NCBI GenBank assembly: GCA_024223125.1
Contig: JAAEOP010000621.1
Location: 1 to 36,885, forward strand
Length of the DNA stretch: 36,885 nucleotides
Direction: 5' to 3'
Origin: Chloroflexota bacterium
GTDB taxonomy: Bacteria > Chloroflexota > Anaerolineae > Promineifilales > Promineifilaceae
Within the stretch, counting starts at the first letter, position 1. Each line of letters opens with the position of its first letter. A program made the position numbers and the translations under genes. This document shows positions 7,023 through 15,246 of this stretch, in pieces. The notes under the pieces were generated by a model. The model did not search any database. It was given only the letters and a program-made list of their open reading frames with translations, and had not been told where the DNA came from.

Positions 7023-9083
7023 TTACCTGGTTGGTTGCAAGGCACGCCATAGGGGGCCATCCTGGCGGACACCGCGACGGTCCAGGTCGCTGGTGGCCAG
7101 GATGATGCCTTGGGAACAGCGGGCGGTCAGGCCACGCACAATACGGCCGAGTAACTCATTACGTATTTGCATGTCGCTGTCCACCGTCCACGGCTGTGAC
7201 ACATCATAACTCTGCGCCAGCACAAAGGCATTGCTCAGAGGTTGGTTAGGGATGTCCCACCAACCAGTGGCGGCCGTTTCCAGCCACACCTGTACCCGCG
7301 CCGGTTTCCCCGCCAGCAAATAGCCGTAAATTGTGGAAATCATGATCCCATCCAGGTCTGGTGGGTCGCCCAATTCTGGTGGATTGGCGGTGACGAGGCC
7401 ACTGTTGATACCGTCAATAAAAGCGGCCCCAATTTCAGCCGCCGTATTAAAGCCAATCGCCTCGGCCGATTCCCGTAGACGAGTGGCCGCCTTCACTAAC
7501 CAATCACACACGGCCGCGCCAGCCACATCCGGCCGCGGCTGAAACCGTTTTTGGGACAACAATTGAAACAACGCATGTAAAAAATGGTCAATGGGCAGGC
7601 TGCTGTCCGCGCTTTCCAGCCACAGCCGCAGTTCCTCTACTAAGCCAACTAGATCAAAACCGATGCGAGTGACGATCCTTTCTGGCACTTCGCTGATGGA
7701 GAGCAAGCCGGGCGGTTCTGGTCGGTAAAGCCGTTCTGCCAACAGTTCGGCGCGGGCGGGGTCAAAACCATCTATGCTCAGGGTCAGCGCTTCGGCTACA
7801 TCGTAGGTAGTGGGCGTCACCTCCCAATGAGGGTGGGCCAGCGCCAGCCAGGTGAGCCAGGCCCGCACCCGCGGCTCATCGCGGGGGCTGGACCGGCGGC
7901 GCAGTTCATAGTAGGGCAACCTGGCCTCCTTAAACGTCTGCGCCAGCATGTACCGCAGCGCCCCATCCAAATAGGGAGCAATAATAGCGATGTCGGCCGT
8001 AACCAGATCATTCTCATCCATCAGTTCGTGCAGGAAATCAGCTAGATTGTGTACCATTTCGCGACGATAACGGCCGTGTACCACCCCCAATATCGCCTCC
8101 CCAGCCCCGTCTATGGGCTGACTGGTAAACATGAGCGCATTTGTTACCTGATTGGAGAGGCTGACTAGCGCCGCGGTCGTGGTAAAACTTTCTTCAAAGC
8201 GGAACACATATTGACTGAGACTAAAAAATCGACGCGCTCCGTCAGGATCGGCCGCCAGAAAACGTTTGTATCCCCCGCCGCCATCGTAGGCAACGGCCGT
8301 TGTCTTGGTCACACTCATCAATTCACGTACAAAATTTTGTCCGGCTGGTGACTGTTCTTCGGCGTTGTCCACAATCAAGTGACGGTATCGTTCGCGGAAA
8401 TAGTTTTTGAGCAATTCATGATGCACAAGCTGCGTATCAAAAACACGCACTGTCAATGACAAATCTAGCAGGCTGTTGTCCAGACAGGATTGGCGAAAGG
8501 TGTTAGCCGCCAAAGCGGCATCATTCAGGTGGAGAAGTCGTTCCGGTTCACCGCTCCAGGCGCTTTTTTGCCGCTCAATCGCTTCCTCCAAACTAAGACT
8601 ATTGAGCGCGGCCCGATTAAGGGTATCCAGAAGCTGGCTGACAATTTGTTGCGGGCGCAGCCGCAAGTCGGCAAATGCGCCTTCGTTTAGCATGGGAGTG
8701 ATGACATGCCACATTAACAGTTGGGCCAGGTCATAGCTGAGGAAGGTGGGGGGCTGGTACGGTTTGTCAAAGCCAGACGGCCGAGCCACCAATGGCCAGA
8801 ATAAAGCTACCATCTCCTGAGCCATCCTGTTGTACGTGGTGATTTTTAGATCGGCGTATGGTCCTAGCCCCGATTGATGTACAGCATCCAGAAAAGGTTG
8901 AGCATGGCTTGGCTCGGCCACGATAACCAAAATCGTATACGCCGGTTCGCCCATCGCCAACAGACGGATGAGCCGTCGCTGCAAGGCGGCCGTTTTGCCG
9001 GTTCCAGCCGGGCCAATTAAAAAACCAGTTTGTCCAGCATCAATTGCTTCTTGTTGAATAGGGAGCAGTTCCATAATCTCCAT
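7023..9083 (-). CDS. Degenerate UvrD-like (superfamily I) helicase-related protein
   Basis: The 686-residue protein follows the UvrD/Rep layout. PIQQEAIDAG forms a Q-like motif, GPAGTGKT (24-31) is an intact Walker A, LIVDNAEE at about 236-243 stands where active helicases have VDEAQD or VDEFQD, and ISTIYGYLLAGKPARVQVW near residue 590 sits at motif V. The Walker B catalytic Glu is Asn (N240) and the usual motif III Gln (DxDQxIY) is a Gly-rich YDGGGGYKR. ATP could still bind, but hydrolysis and unwinding are doubtful. No nuclease domain is visible. It may be a structural or regulatory relative, like the inactive helicase arms of AddAB-type complexes, but no partner gene is adjacent. Confidence 0.7.
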   Translation of the reverse strand: MEIMELLPIQQEAIDAGQTGFLIGPAGTGKTAALQRRLIRLLAMGEPAYTILVIVAEPSHAQPFLDAVHQSGLGPYADLKITTYNRMAQEMVALFWPLVARPSGFDKPYQPPTFLSYDLAQLLMWHVITPMLNEGAFADLRLRPQQIVSQLLDTLNRAALNSLSLEEAIERQKSAWSGEPERLLHLNDAALAANTFRQSCLDNSLLDLSLTVRVFDTQLVHHELLKNYFRERYRHLIVDNAEEQSPAGQNFVRELMSVTKTTAVAYDGGGGYKRFLAADPDGARRFFSLSQYVFRFEESFTTTAALVSLSNQVTNALMFTSQPIDGAGEAILGVVHGRYRREMVHNLADFLHELMDENDLVTADIAIIAPYLDGALRYMLAQTFKEARLPYYELRRRSSPRDEPRVRAWLTWLALAHPHWEVTPTTYDVAEALTLSIDGFDPARAELLAERLYRPEPPGLLSISEVPERIVTRIGFDLVGLVEELRLWLESADSSLPIDHFLHALFQLLSQKRFQPRPDVAGAAVCDWLVKAATRLRESAEAIGFNTAAEIGAAFIDGINSGLVTANPPELGDPPDLDGIMISTIYGYLLAGKPARVQVWLETAATGWWDIPNQPLSNAFVLAQSYDVSQPWTVDSDMQIRNELLGRIVRGLTARCSQGIILATSDLDRRGVRQDGPLWRALQPTR

Positions 9084-9124
9084 TGTACCCGTTATTGAAA
9101 CAAAAAATAGCAGTTCACTTCAAT

Positions 9125-9154
9125 ACAAGTTTCTTCTGGACAAGTTTCTTCTGG
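9125..9154 (+). repeat. Perfect 15-bp tandem duplication
   Basis: ACAAGTTTCTTCTGG occurs twice head to tail (9125-9139 and 9140-9154), 11 bp upstream of the -35 box of the subtilase promoter. A third, partial copy (GAAACTTTCTTCGG) lies at 9173-9186. The spacing suits a tandem activator site, but a replication slip is equally possible. Confidence 0.6.
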
Positions 9155-9164
9155 GGTTTTATCG

Positions 9165-9193
9165 TTGACGGGGAAACTTTCTTCGGCTACTAT
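9165..9193 (+). promoter_or_regulatory. Promoter of the subtilase gene
   Basis: TTGACG (9165-9170), a 17-bp spacer and TACTAT (9188-9193) form a good sigma-70-type promoter. The predicted leader is about 85 bases and ends with AAGGAG (9268-9273) 11 bp before the ATG at 9285. Unlike murJ and the glycosyltransferase, this gene has a leader and a Shine-Dalgarno sequence. Confidence 0.6.
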
Positions 9194-9284
9194 GACCGTA
9201 TATGTGGATACAATTCCCGCCAGAAAATGAAGTTGTTTTTGAGCGAACCCTTACTGTCATTCAAAATAAGGAGAACAAATTGTC

Positions 9285-11372
9285 ATGATTAAAAAATGGA
9301 TGTTTTTCATTGTATTTCTTGTTCTATTAGGCGCAGTGATTTCAGCAAATCTACGGCAGCAAACGGCCGCAGCTTCTGAAGACCCCATCCGGCTGACCCT
9401 CCCGGAAGAGCAGGCGAAAGAGTCATCGCCGCCAACCAGTCAGATTATTGTCAAGTTTAAGGAATCAGCTGCTATGGCTGGCATGATGGCGGCTGATGGC
9501 AACGGCCGTGCCGCTCAACTCAGTCAGGCAGCCGGCGTACAGGTAAGCTATCTACGTGAAATGTCTGGCGATTCTTATGTGTACAAATTACCGCAGGCAC
9601 TGCCCGTCAGCGAAGTGACCCAGATGATCGCCAACATGACCGCCCTGCCCGATGTGGAATATGCCGAACCAGACCGTATTCTGGGTATTGACGGGCAGCC
9701 GCAGCGGACTGTCTTCACCCCTGACCTGGTTCCCAATGACAGCCGTTATGGAGAACAATGGCATTACAAATATACGGCCGGCACATCAGAAGGAATGAAC
9801 CTGGAACCGACCTGGGACAAAACAACCGGTTCCAGCAGTACGGTTGTGGCCGTCATTGACACCGGCATTTTGCTAGGACACACAGACCTGAGCGGAAAAC
9901 TTGTACCAGGGTATGATTTTATTACCGATGTCCCAACTGCGAATGATGGCAACGGCCGTGACAGCAACCCCTCAGACCCCGGCGACTGGACCAACCCCGA
10001 TGAATGTTTCACTGGTTGGCCTGGCTCCACCAGTTCCTGGCACGGCACCCATGTGGGAGGCACAATTGGCGCATCCACCAACAACAATCTGGGGGTAGCC
10101 GGGGTTAACTGGAATGCCAAACTGCTGCCCGTCCGTGTGTTAGGCAGATGCGGTGGCTTTACTTCCGATATTCTTGACGGGATGCGGTGGGCGGCGGGTA
10201 TTGCCGTGTCCGGTGTACCTGCTAATGCGAACCCGGCTAAAGTGTTAAATTTGAGTCTGGGCGGCGGCGGCGTCTGTTCCAACGCCCAACAATCGGCTAT
10301 TGATGATATTGTGAATGTAGGCGCTGTTGTTGTGGTAGCGGCCGGAAATGAAAATCAGAATGCCAGCAATGTGAACCCGGCCAGTTGTAATAATGTCGTT
10401 ACCGTAGCCGCCAATGATCGCGGTGGCGACAAAGCTTCGTACAGTAATTTTGGCAGCGTGGTGGATGTAGCTGCCCCTGGCGGCGAAACAGCCATCACCG
10501 CAAATGGGATTTTGTCTACATTGGATTCTGGCGTTACCATCCCGGCCAATGACAACGCTTATGCTTTTTACCAGGGAACCAGTATGGCCACGCCTCATGT
10601 GGCCGGTTTGGTTTCGTTGATGTTTGACTATAAGCCCACCTTGACAACCGGACAGTTGACTTCGTTGTTGCAAAGTTCGGCCCGATCATTTCCGACCGGC
10701 AGCAGTTGCACAACTAGCCTTTGTGGTTCTGGCATTGCGGATGGTCAAAAAGCATTGGCAGCCATTGACAACCTCGCCAACTTGACCAACCATATTTATT
10801 TGCCGTCAATTATGGTGCCGCTGCCACCGGCAACCAACCCTTTCCAGAATCCAGGATTTGAAAGCGGCCGAACCGTATGGACTGAATATTCACAAAAAGG
10901 CTTCATCTTGATCTACAATGACAGCATTTTGCCACTCTCGCCCCATAGTGGAAGCTGGGCAGCCTGGTTAGCCGGTGATGTGAACGAAGTCAGCTTTATT
11001 GAACAAGTAATTACGGTGGATTCACGATTGCCTTACCTCGCTTACTGGCACTGGATTGCCTCACAAGAATCTAATTGTACTCATGATCTGGCCGGGGTTG
11101 TTATTAACGGCGATGTGTCGAATCCAGCAGATCTCTATCCTTTGTGTGACGGGACAGAAACGGGCGGCTGGGCTAAACATGTAGTAGATTTATCTGCGTA
11201 TAACGGGCAGACAATTGAAGTTCGTATCCAAGGGCAAACAGATTCAAACGACAAGATCAGCCATCTATTCATTGATGATGTGACGATGCAGGCCACAGCC
11301 TCAATCAGCGGCACACCTTCTTCAAGCGAAGGGGTTGGTGCCCTGATCAGTAAGCAGATGCTAACACCGTAG
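9285..11372 (+). CDS. Secreted subtilisin-like serine protease (S8)
   Basis: Extracellular peptidase with the complete catalytic triad: Asp192 in AVIDTGILLGHTDL, His253 in HGTHVGG and Ser433 in GTSMATPHVAG. The oxyanion Asn lies in VVAAGNENQN. Residues 1-30 are a signal peptide with a Lys-Lys start and hydrophobic core. Residues 50-135 form an inhibitor_I9-like propeptide (QIIVKFKES ... VEYAEPDRIL) that would be cleaved on activation. The catalytic domain covers about 160-495. After a Pro-rich linker, residues 520-675 form a beta-sandwich, probably an adhesion or carbohydrate-binding module (NPGFESGRTVWTEYS start). It is a monocistronic gene with its own promoter and terminator. The substrate is unknown. 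Confidence 0.93.
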   Translation: MIKKWMFFIVFLVLLGAVISANLRQQTAAASEDPIRLTLPEEQAKESSPPTSQIIVKFKESAAMAGMMAADGNGRAAQLSQAAGVQVSYLREMSGDSYVYKLPQALPVSEVTQMIANMTALPDVEYAEPDRILGIDGQPQRTVFTPDLVPNDSRYGEQWHYKYTAGTSEGMNLEPTWDKTTGSSSTVVAVIDTGILLGHTDLSGKLVPGYDFITDVPTANDGNGRDSNPSDPGDWTNPDECFTGWPGSTSSWHGTHVGGTIGASTNNNLGVAGVNWNAKLLPVRVLGRCGGFTSDILDGMRWAAGIAVSGVPANANPAKVLNLSLGGGGVCSNAQQSAIDDIVNVGAVVVVAAGNENQNASNVNPASCNNVVTVAANDRGGDKASYSNFGSVVDVAAPGGETAITANGILSTLDSGVTIPANDNAYAFYQGTSMATPHVAGLVSLMFDYKPTLTTGQLTSLLQSSARSFPTGSSCTTSLCGSGIADGQKALAAIDNLANLTNHIYLPSIMVPLPPATNPFQNPGFESGRTVWTEYSQKGFILIYNDSILPLSPHSGSWAAWLAGDVNEVSFIEQVITVDSRLPYLAYWHWIASQESNCTHDLAGVVINGDVSNPADLYPLCDGTETGGWAKHVVDLSAYNGQTIEVRIQGQTDSNDKISHLFIDDVTMQATASISGTPSSSEGVGALISKQMLTP

Positions 11373-11422
11373 GGTTAATGGTTAAACAAACACAACGGCC
11401 GTGCCCTTCATAACGGCCGTTG

Positions 11423-11740
11423 TCATAGAAAGCAAAAAAGTAGAGAGGCTGCTGGCAACCTCTCTGCTTTTTTGCTTTCGGGGGCAGCATTGAGCAGCGC
11501 TGCCAATTCATCCCAGAGAATATCTTCCTGGTTATCCTGCCCCAAGTGTTCAAAATTATCCATGATCAACAACATCTCTTTTTCACGCAAATAATCTTGC
11601 ATACCGTCAGAAAACGGCAGGCAGGATCACACATCCGGGTCGTAATCTCAGCTAATTCCCCCTCACGGCCGATAAAAGTTTTCGGCCGCTGGATAATATT
11701 ATGGTTCTGGTTCTTGACGATGGGAGAGTTTTGATCCCTG
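11423..11740 (-). pseudogene. Remnant of an NB-ARC/AfsR-type ATPase regulator
   Basis: On the minus strand one frame reads HNIIQRPKTFIGREGELAEI then TTRMCDPACRFLTV. Directly after a frame change near 11602 another reads MQDYLREKEMLLIMDNFEHL and then LLNAAPESKKAE. These match, in order, the start of the ATPase domain of BTAD/LuxR-linked regulators (TxFIGREREL ... DPxxRLLTL) and its Walker B region (LLLVLDNFEHL ... LLxAAPxLKxLVTSR). The P-loop segment between them is deleted, and the gene stops in the terminator at 11428-11479. It is a dead fragment of a large signal-sensing regulator. Recognition is by eye. Confidence 0.7.
11428..11479. terminator. Strong intrinsic terminator after the subtilase
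   Basis: A 21-bp stem (11428-11448 with 11459-11479), broken only by one G-T pair, has a 10-base loop; the distal stem is A6/T6 and ends in TTTTTTGCTTTC. It works for both strands. The copy of AGAGAGG inside it joins the truncated end of the pseudogene described next. Confidence 0.85.
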
Positions 11741-11842
11741 CGCTTGGTAACTGTATTCCCGATTGCTTTCGTTGTTGTCTCAACGCTGAATTGAACGATG
11801 TTATCTGGGGGTGAGTGTTTTACAAAAGGGTCGCATTAGCTG

Positions 11843-11887
11843 TAAAAAAAAGAGGTGCTCCCCCTGCCCTGCATAAACAGGGGGAGC
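11843..11887 (-). terminator. Intrinsic terminator downstream of ftsZ
   Basis: On the minus strand the perfect 10-bp stem GCTCCCCCTG/CAGGGGGAGC (11-base loop) is followed after ACCTC by eight T residues. It lies 215 bp past the ftsZ stop and is the first good terminator for that operon. Confidence 0.75.
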
Positions 11888-11955
11888 GGTGCAGAGGGGA
11901 TGTTTGTGGTTTGCAAAAAAATTACAAACCACCGAACAAAAAAGGAGTATTGTGT

Positions 11956-12047
11956 GCCACTGTCTGACGACAGTTACTACCCAAAAGGGTATTGGCTGTG
12001 TTGGCGGCTTTTACAACTCTCACAAGTTGCCAACTCCTTTGAGTTGG
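11956..12047. ncRNA. Candidate structured RNA element downstream of ftsZ
   Basis: Within 92 bp there are perfect stems ACTGTC-TGAC-GACAGT (11959-11974), TACCC-AAAA-GGGTA (11978-11991) and CCAACTC-CTTT-GAGTTGG (12030-12047). GCC/GGC (11956-11958 with 11994-11996) could close the first two into a three-way junction. GTTGGC (12000-12005) can pair with GCCAAC (12029-12034), which excludes the last hairpin, so two forms compete. All loops but the junction are tetraloops. No known family is recognised and the strand is unknown. Confidence 0.3.
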
Positions 12048-12070
12048 AATGTTAACTGTAATCAGTTCCC

Positions 12071-12098
12071 GATCACTGAATACTGAAAACTGATTGCT
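12071..12098. repeat. Heptad repeat array at the 3' end of ftsZ
   Basis: Four consecutive 7-bp units read on the plus strand GATCACT, GAATACT, GAAAACT, GATTGCT; on the minus strand the unit is AGTnnTC (first AGCAATC). The same unit builds the array at 18800-18827. A degenerate opposed arm (ACTGTAATCAGTT) lies at 12055-12067. The array begins 3 bp after the ftsZ stop. Confidence 0.75.
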
Positions 12099-12101
12099 AA
12101 A

Positions 12102-13253
12102 TCAGCGTCGGCGTAAAAAGGCCGGAATTTCTAAATTGTTGGGTGCAAAACGTGGCTGCACCGGTTCAGCCGGCTCTGGTTCACGCGCGGGCTCTTGTGC
12201 GGGAACAGAAGCTGGCTGTGGTTGTGCCTGTGGCTGAGGTGCAGCGCTGGCAACAGGAGTCGGCCGGCTGTACTGCTGCTGCAAAAATTGGCGGCGAGAC
12301 AAAGTACGCTCAAAACCGGTAGCAATGACTGTCACCCGCATTTCATCGCCCATGCTTTCATCTATCACGGCCCCAAAAATCATATTGGCGTCTGGATGGG
12401 CCGTCTCCCGAATGATTGCCGCTGCCTGATTCACATCGTACAAACTCAGGCTGGAGCCGCCTGTTACGTTAAACAATATGCCCTGAGCACCATCAATGGT
12501 CACATCTAACAGGCGCGAGCTAATGGCCTGTTCTGCAGCAGTGCGGGCACGATCTTCACCTTCACCGTGACCAATCGCCATCAATGCGGCCCCGCCTTCT
12601 GACATGATTGTTTTGACATCGGCAAAATCCAGGTTAATAAGGCCGGGCACAGTAATGAGTTCGCTGATGCCCTGAATGCCCTGGCGCAGCACATCGTCAG
12701 CCATGTTAAACGATTCAGCCAGAGACATACGCCGGTCTGTCAGTTCCAACAGACGATCATTGGGGATAACAATCAGGGTATCTACCTGTTCTTTCAGTTT
12801 TTCGATACCTTGTTCGGCGGCATTAGAACGTTTACTGCCTTCAAAGAGAAACGGCCGTGTCACCACCCCAATAGTCAAGGAGCCTTGTTCTCTGGCCACA
12901 CGAGCCACAACCGGAGCTGCGCCAGTGCCTGTACCGCCACCCATCCCGGCCGTAATAAATACCATATCTGTATTGTTAAGGACTTCATACAAATCGTCGG
13001 CCGATTCTTCGGCCGCTTTTTCCCCAGTCTCAGGGTGGCCGCCGGCGCCCAGACCGCGTGTTAGCTTGTCCCCCAGACGCACCCGTACCGGCGCTTCTGA
13101 GAGGAGCAATGCCTGATTGTCCGTATTGACAGCAATAAAATCCACACCGCCGATCCCTTCTTGGATCATGCGATTAACGGCATTACAACCACCGCCGCCA
13201 ACACCAACGACACGAATATTTGCGATATTTTCTAGTTCTGGTGCTTTTTGCAT
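12102..13253 (-). CDS. ftsZ: Cell division protein FtsZ
   Basis: Tubulin-like GTPase that forms the Z-ring. The 383 residues show [14 protein letters not shown] at 16-29, the GTP-binding GGGTGTG at 105-111, the T7 region [11 protein letters not shown], a Pro/Gln/Glu-rich linker at about 325-368 and a conserved C-terminal peptide [11 protein letters not shown]. That peptide normally binds membrane tethers such as FtsA or SepF. The ATG follows GGAAGAGGGAT, a good ribosome binding site. The gene is not in a dcw cluster: no ftsQ or ftsA adjoins it. Instead it lies 20 bp downstream of a small HTH gene in the same direction, so the two are probably co-transcribed. Confidence 0.97.
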   Translation of the reverse strand: MQKAPELENIANIRVVGVGGGGCNAVNRMIQEGIGGVDFIAVNTDNQALLLSEAPVRVRLGDKLTRGLGAGGHPETGEKAAEESADDLYEVLNNTDMVFITAGMGGGTGTGAAPVVARVAREQGSLTIGVVTRPFLFEGSKRSNAAEQGIEKLKEQVDTLIVIPNDRLLELTDRRMSLAESFNMADDVLRQGIQGISELITVPGLINLDFADVKTIMSEGGAALMAIGHGEGEDRARTAAEQAISSRLLDVTIDGAQGILFNVTGGSSLSLYDVNQAAAIIRETAHPDANMIFGAVIDESMGDEMRVTVIATGFERTLSRRQFLQQQYSRPTPVASAAPQPQAQPQPASVPAQEPAREPEPAEPVQPRFAPNNLEIPAFLRRR

Positions 13254-13273
13254 ATGCTATCCCTCTTCCTGCA

Positions 13274-13486
13274 CTATAGTAATGTTGCTTTATTCCCAGG
13301 GCGAGGATCGTAGTGACTGGCAAATTGTTCTAAGGTAGCTTTTTCTACCAGCCATTTGTTCCCAAATTTAATTGCGGGAAGTTTCCCTTGCCGGATCAAG
13401 CGTCGCACGGATTCGGGGTGAACATTCAAGCGTTTGGCCACTTCCGGGACACTGGCATAACTTTCCAGCAAATCTTCTTTACTCAT
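13274..13486 (-). CDS. Small excisionase/BldC-like HTH DNA-binding protein
   Basis: A 70-residue protein that is essentially one winged-HTH domain of the MerR/excisionase type: ASVPEVAKRLNVHPESVRRL is the helix-turn-helix, followed by IRQGKLPAIKFGNKWLVEK, the wing. It has no sensor domain, like BldC and other 'helix-turn-helix domain, excisionase family' proteins. It is the first gene of a likely operon with ftsZ (20-bp gap). Two perfect inverted repeats with the core TTGTTGTA lie 45-110 bp upstream and are natural candidates for its own binding sites. A role in controlling ftsZ is inferred. No integrase is near, so it is unlikely to be a phage excisionase. Confidence 0.85.
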   Translation of the reverse strand: MSKEDLLESYASVPEVAKRLNVHPESVRRLIRQGKLPAIKFGNKWLVEKATLEQFASHYDPRPGNKATLL

Positions 13487-13530
13487 TGCAACTCATATGT
13501 TTCAGGATGCTTCCACACTAATGCGGGATA

Positions 13531-13595
13531 TTACAACAATTATACTTGTTGTAAAAATACAACAAAACCTTTAATCTGTCAAGGGTTTTGTTGTA
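13531..13595. promoter_or_regulatory. Paired TTGTTGTA inverted repeats upstream of the HTH-ftsZ operon
   Basis: TTACAACAA (13531-13539) and TTGTTGTAA (13546-13554) form a perfect 9-bp repeat with a 6-bp spacer. TACAACAAAACC (13558-13569) and GGTTTTGTTGTA (13584-13595) form a perfect 12-bp repeat with a 14-bp spacer. The same half-site thus occurs four times in 65 bp. This is operator-like, though the second repeat could also act as a terminator hairpin. Confidence 0.55.
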
Positions 13596-13602
13596 ATAGG
13601 TC

Positions 13603-13641
13603 AACAGAGGCTCCACCTTTTGGAAAAATGGAACCTCTGTT
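13603..13641. repeat. Dispersed hairpin repeat, copy 1
   Basis: AACAGAGGCTCCA (13603-13615) pairs with TGGAACCTCTGTT (13629-13641), with one G-T-type mismatch. The loop CCTTTTGGAAAAA and the arms closely match copy 2 at 15446-15479. Two copies of a non-coding hairpin 1.8 kb apart point to a mobile or amplified palindromic repeat. Confidence 0.7.
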
Positions 13642-14022
13642 AGCAGCTAACTTGAGTCAGCCACTTGACGCAAATTGGCAAAATAGATTTCGGCTATGAA
13701 TTTAAGGGGTCGGTTCAACTTCAAAAAAAATTACCTTTACAAATCACAAATATGACGAATGAACGAATATCACGAATTTTCGTTGGCGTTATTCGTGTTA
13801 GGCCAATTCCAGAAAATAATGATCCCGAATTGATGCCATTTCGGGAACTGGCTGGAGGCTTTTTCAAAACAGGTAGGATCATTTAATTTTTGAAAAAGCC
13901 TTATTTGACTATTCGATCCATTCGTGATTTCTGTAAAGTGTCAAGCTAGTTTGAACCATGCCACTATTTGTTTCATGATTTACCAGAAAATCAATAATGG
14001 CAAAAGGGGCTAAAAGAAGAAA
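13642..14022. other. Intergenic stretch with nonamer units and a terminator hairpin
   Basis: No gene is supported. TGACGAATG, AACGAATA and TCACGAATT at 13752-13778 are about 9-bp units of the form nnACGAATn, also found in the palindrome at 17045-17146. A perfect 14-bp stem AGGCTTTTTCAAAA (13856-13869) with TTTTGAAAAAGCCT (13888-13901) could end transcription from either side. Confidence 0.5.
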
Positions 14023-15246
14023 CTACTCAAGTAAGACACCGGCAATAGATACGAGGGAGGTATCTTGCTTATCGGCCGCACAATGGTCATACGCTACTTG
14101 CACACCCTCGGTTGTGCCTAAATAACGCAGCATGAGGTAGATAGGTGAGAAGCCGCAGATACGATTTTGGTCTTGTATAGCCGTTATCCGATCATAAAAT
14201 CCAGCCGCGTCCCCCTGAATAATGGTTTGCACCAGGGCATCATCAGATTGGCGCAGATTGGCGCGGCGGGTTTCATCCATCATGAATTGATCGCCAAACG
14301 CAGGGCCAACATGGGCAAAATCTACCGAGGCAATCACTAAAACCTTCTTTCCAACAGTGGCCTGCTTGAGGGTGTCTACGGCCGTCATCAACAACTCATC
14401 CTGGGCCGGGTGTGACCCATCCATAACAAAATGGTGAAAGGAACCAATCAGAACAGGCAGCATCGGCTTGGGAGTCATCTCAGCCTGGTGGTAGATGTGA
14501 TGTAGCCACACGGCCGACAGTTCAACTGAATGTTCCTGACGATGGTTCAACTCCTCTGCGTAGGCATTTTCAGGACCAATCGCTGCCGCCAGTTTGTCTA
14601 CCAGATCAATGTTAGTGGGGATGATGCCATAGGGGGTAGCGTAATGCTGGCGGGTGAGGGTAAATGTGCCTGAACTGCCATTGTGATCGGTGCCAAAGAT
14701 GAGAACCAGATCGGCGTCTAAGACAGCTTGCCTGGCCCGCTGCCACACCTGGGCATATACAGGGCCGCCACGTTGGTAATCAATATGGGGAGAGATGAGT
14801 CCGCGGCCATGCCAGGGCTGCCAGCCGTTTAAGTTATCGTGTCGGCCATACTCCTCAAACAACGCTGTTAACCGGGCTGGCGTTTCCGGGTAGCTTAATT
14901 TGGCCAGCGCCGGAGGGCGGAATGGTTGGGCGCGATACTCGTCCCGAATCTGGGCAATTTTTTGCCGTGAGCGGATATTATCTAACAAACAAGCTTCGTC
15001 CAACTGGGCCAGTGTATCGGCCACGATGCTAAACGGTAACGACGTATCCAAATGTTGGCCCAAAGCGTGATGGATTTCGGTAGCTTCCCGTGTGCCGTCA
15101 ATAAACAAGATTATCTGGGCCAACGCCGGGGGCATAATGAGTTGGGAAGGGGTCAATTGCAAGGGGTCGCGCAGATACCACATCTGTTCACCCTGATGGT
15201 AAACAGGTTGGTAATCGAGGGGGCGTAATTTGGGTTTGTGGGTCAC
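14023..15246 (-). CDS. AmmeMemoRadiSam system protein B (MEMO1 family)
   Basis: MEMO1-family protein, fold related to class III extradiol dioxygenases. The C-terminal domain from about residue 145 begins GRGLISPHIDYQRGGPVYAQ, with the His expected at the metal site. It continues through DLVLIFGTDHNGSS and HRQEHSVELSAVWL, the other conserved His motifs, to VLVIASVDFAHVGPAF. Residues 1-130 are an additional domain (YLRDPLQLTPSQLIMPPALA) found in the longer bacterial versions. The start is a GTG with AAGGA upstream. In many genomes it accompanies an AMMECR1 protein and a radical SAM enzyme; neither is here. Its reaction is not established. Confidence 0.85.
   Translation of the reverse strand: MTHKPKLRPLDYQPVYHQGEQMWYLRDPLQLTPSQLIMPPALAQIILFIDGTREATEIHHALGQHLDTSLPFSIVADTLAQLDEACLLDNIRSRQKIAQIRDEYRAQPFRPPALAKLSYPETPARLTALFEEYGRHDNLNGWQPWHGRGLISPHIDYQRGGPVYAQVWQRARQAVLDADLVLIFGTDHNGSSGTFTLTRQHYATPYGIIPTNIDLVDKLAAAIGPENAYAEELNHRQEHSVELSAVWLHHIYHQAEMTPKPMLPVLIGSFHHFVMDGSHPAQDELLMTAVDTLKQATVGKKVLVIASVDFAHVGPAFGDQFMMDETRRANLRQSDDALVQTIIQGDAAGFYDRITAIQDQNRICGFSPIYLMLRYLGTTEGVQVAYDHCAADKQDTSLVSIAGVLLE

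Larger units (their letters stand above)
11741..12101. other. Intergenic stretch downstream of ftsZ with several hairpins
   Basis: No gene is supported. It contains the ftsZ terminator (11843-11887), a hairpin GTGGTTTG/CAAACCAC (11906-11913 with 11925-11932), the structured segment at 11956-12047 and an AGTnnTC heptad array up against the ftsZ stop (12071-12098). There is no CGGCCG in it. Confidence 0.6.

Noticed and set aside
7141..9083. Intact DNA-repair helicase UvrD
   Set aside because: Walker B and motif III lack residues needed for ATP hydrolysis, so the normal name would mislead.
11855..12086. Two 65-66-codon frames after the subtilase
   Set aside because: They cover the ftsZ terminator and the hairpin cluster in shifted frames and have no start signal.
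13274..13486. Phage excisionase
   Set aside because: The fold fits, but there is no integrase, attachment site or phage gene, and the gene is coupled to ftsZ.
13665..13886. 73-codon open frame in the gap downstream of the MEMO-family gene
   Set aside because: It overlaps nonamer repeats and a terminator hairpin, has no ribosome binding site, and resembles no protein.
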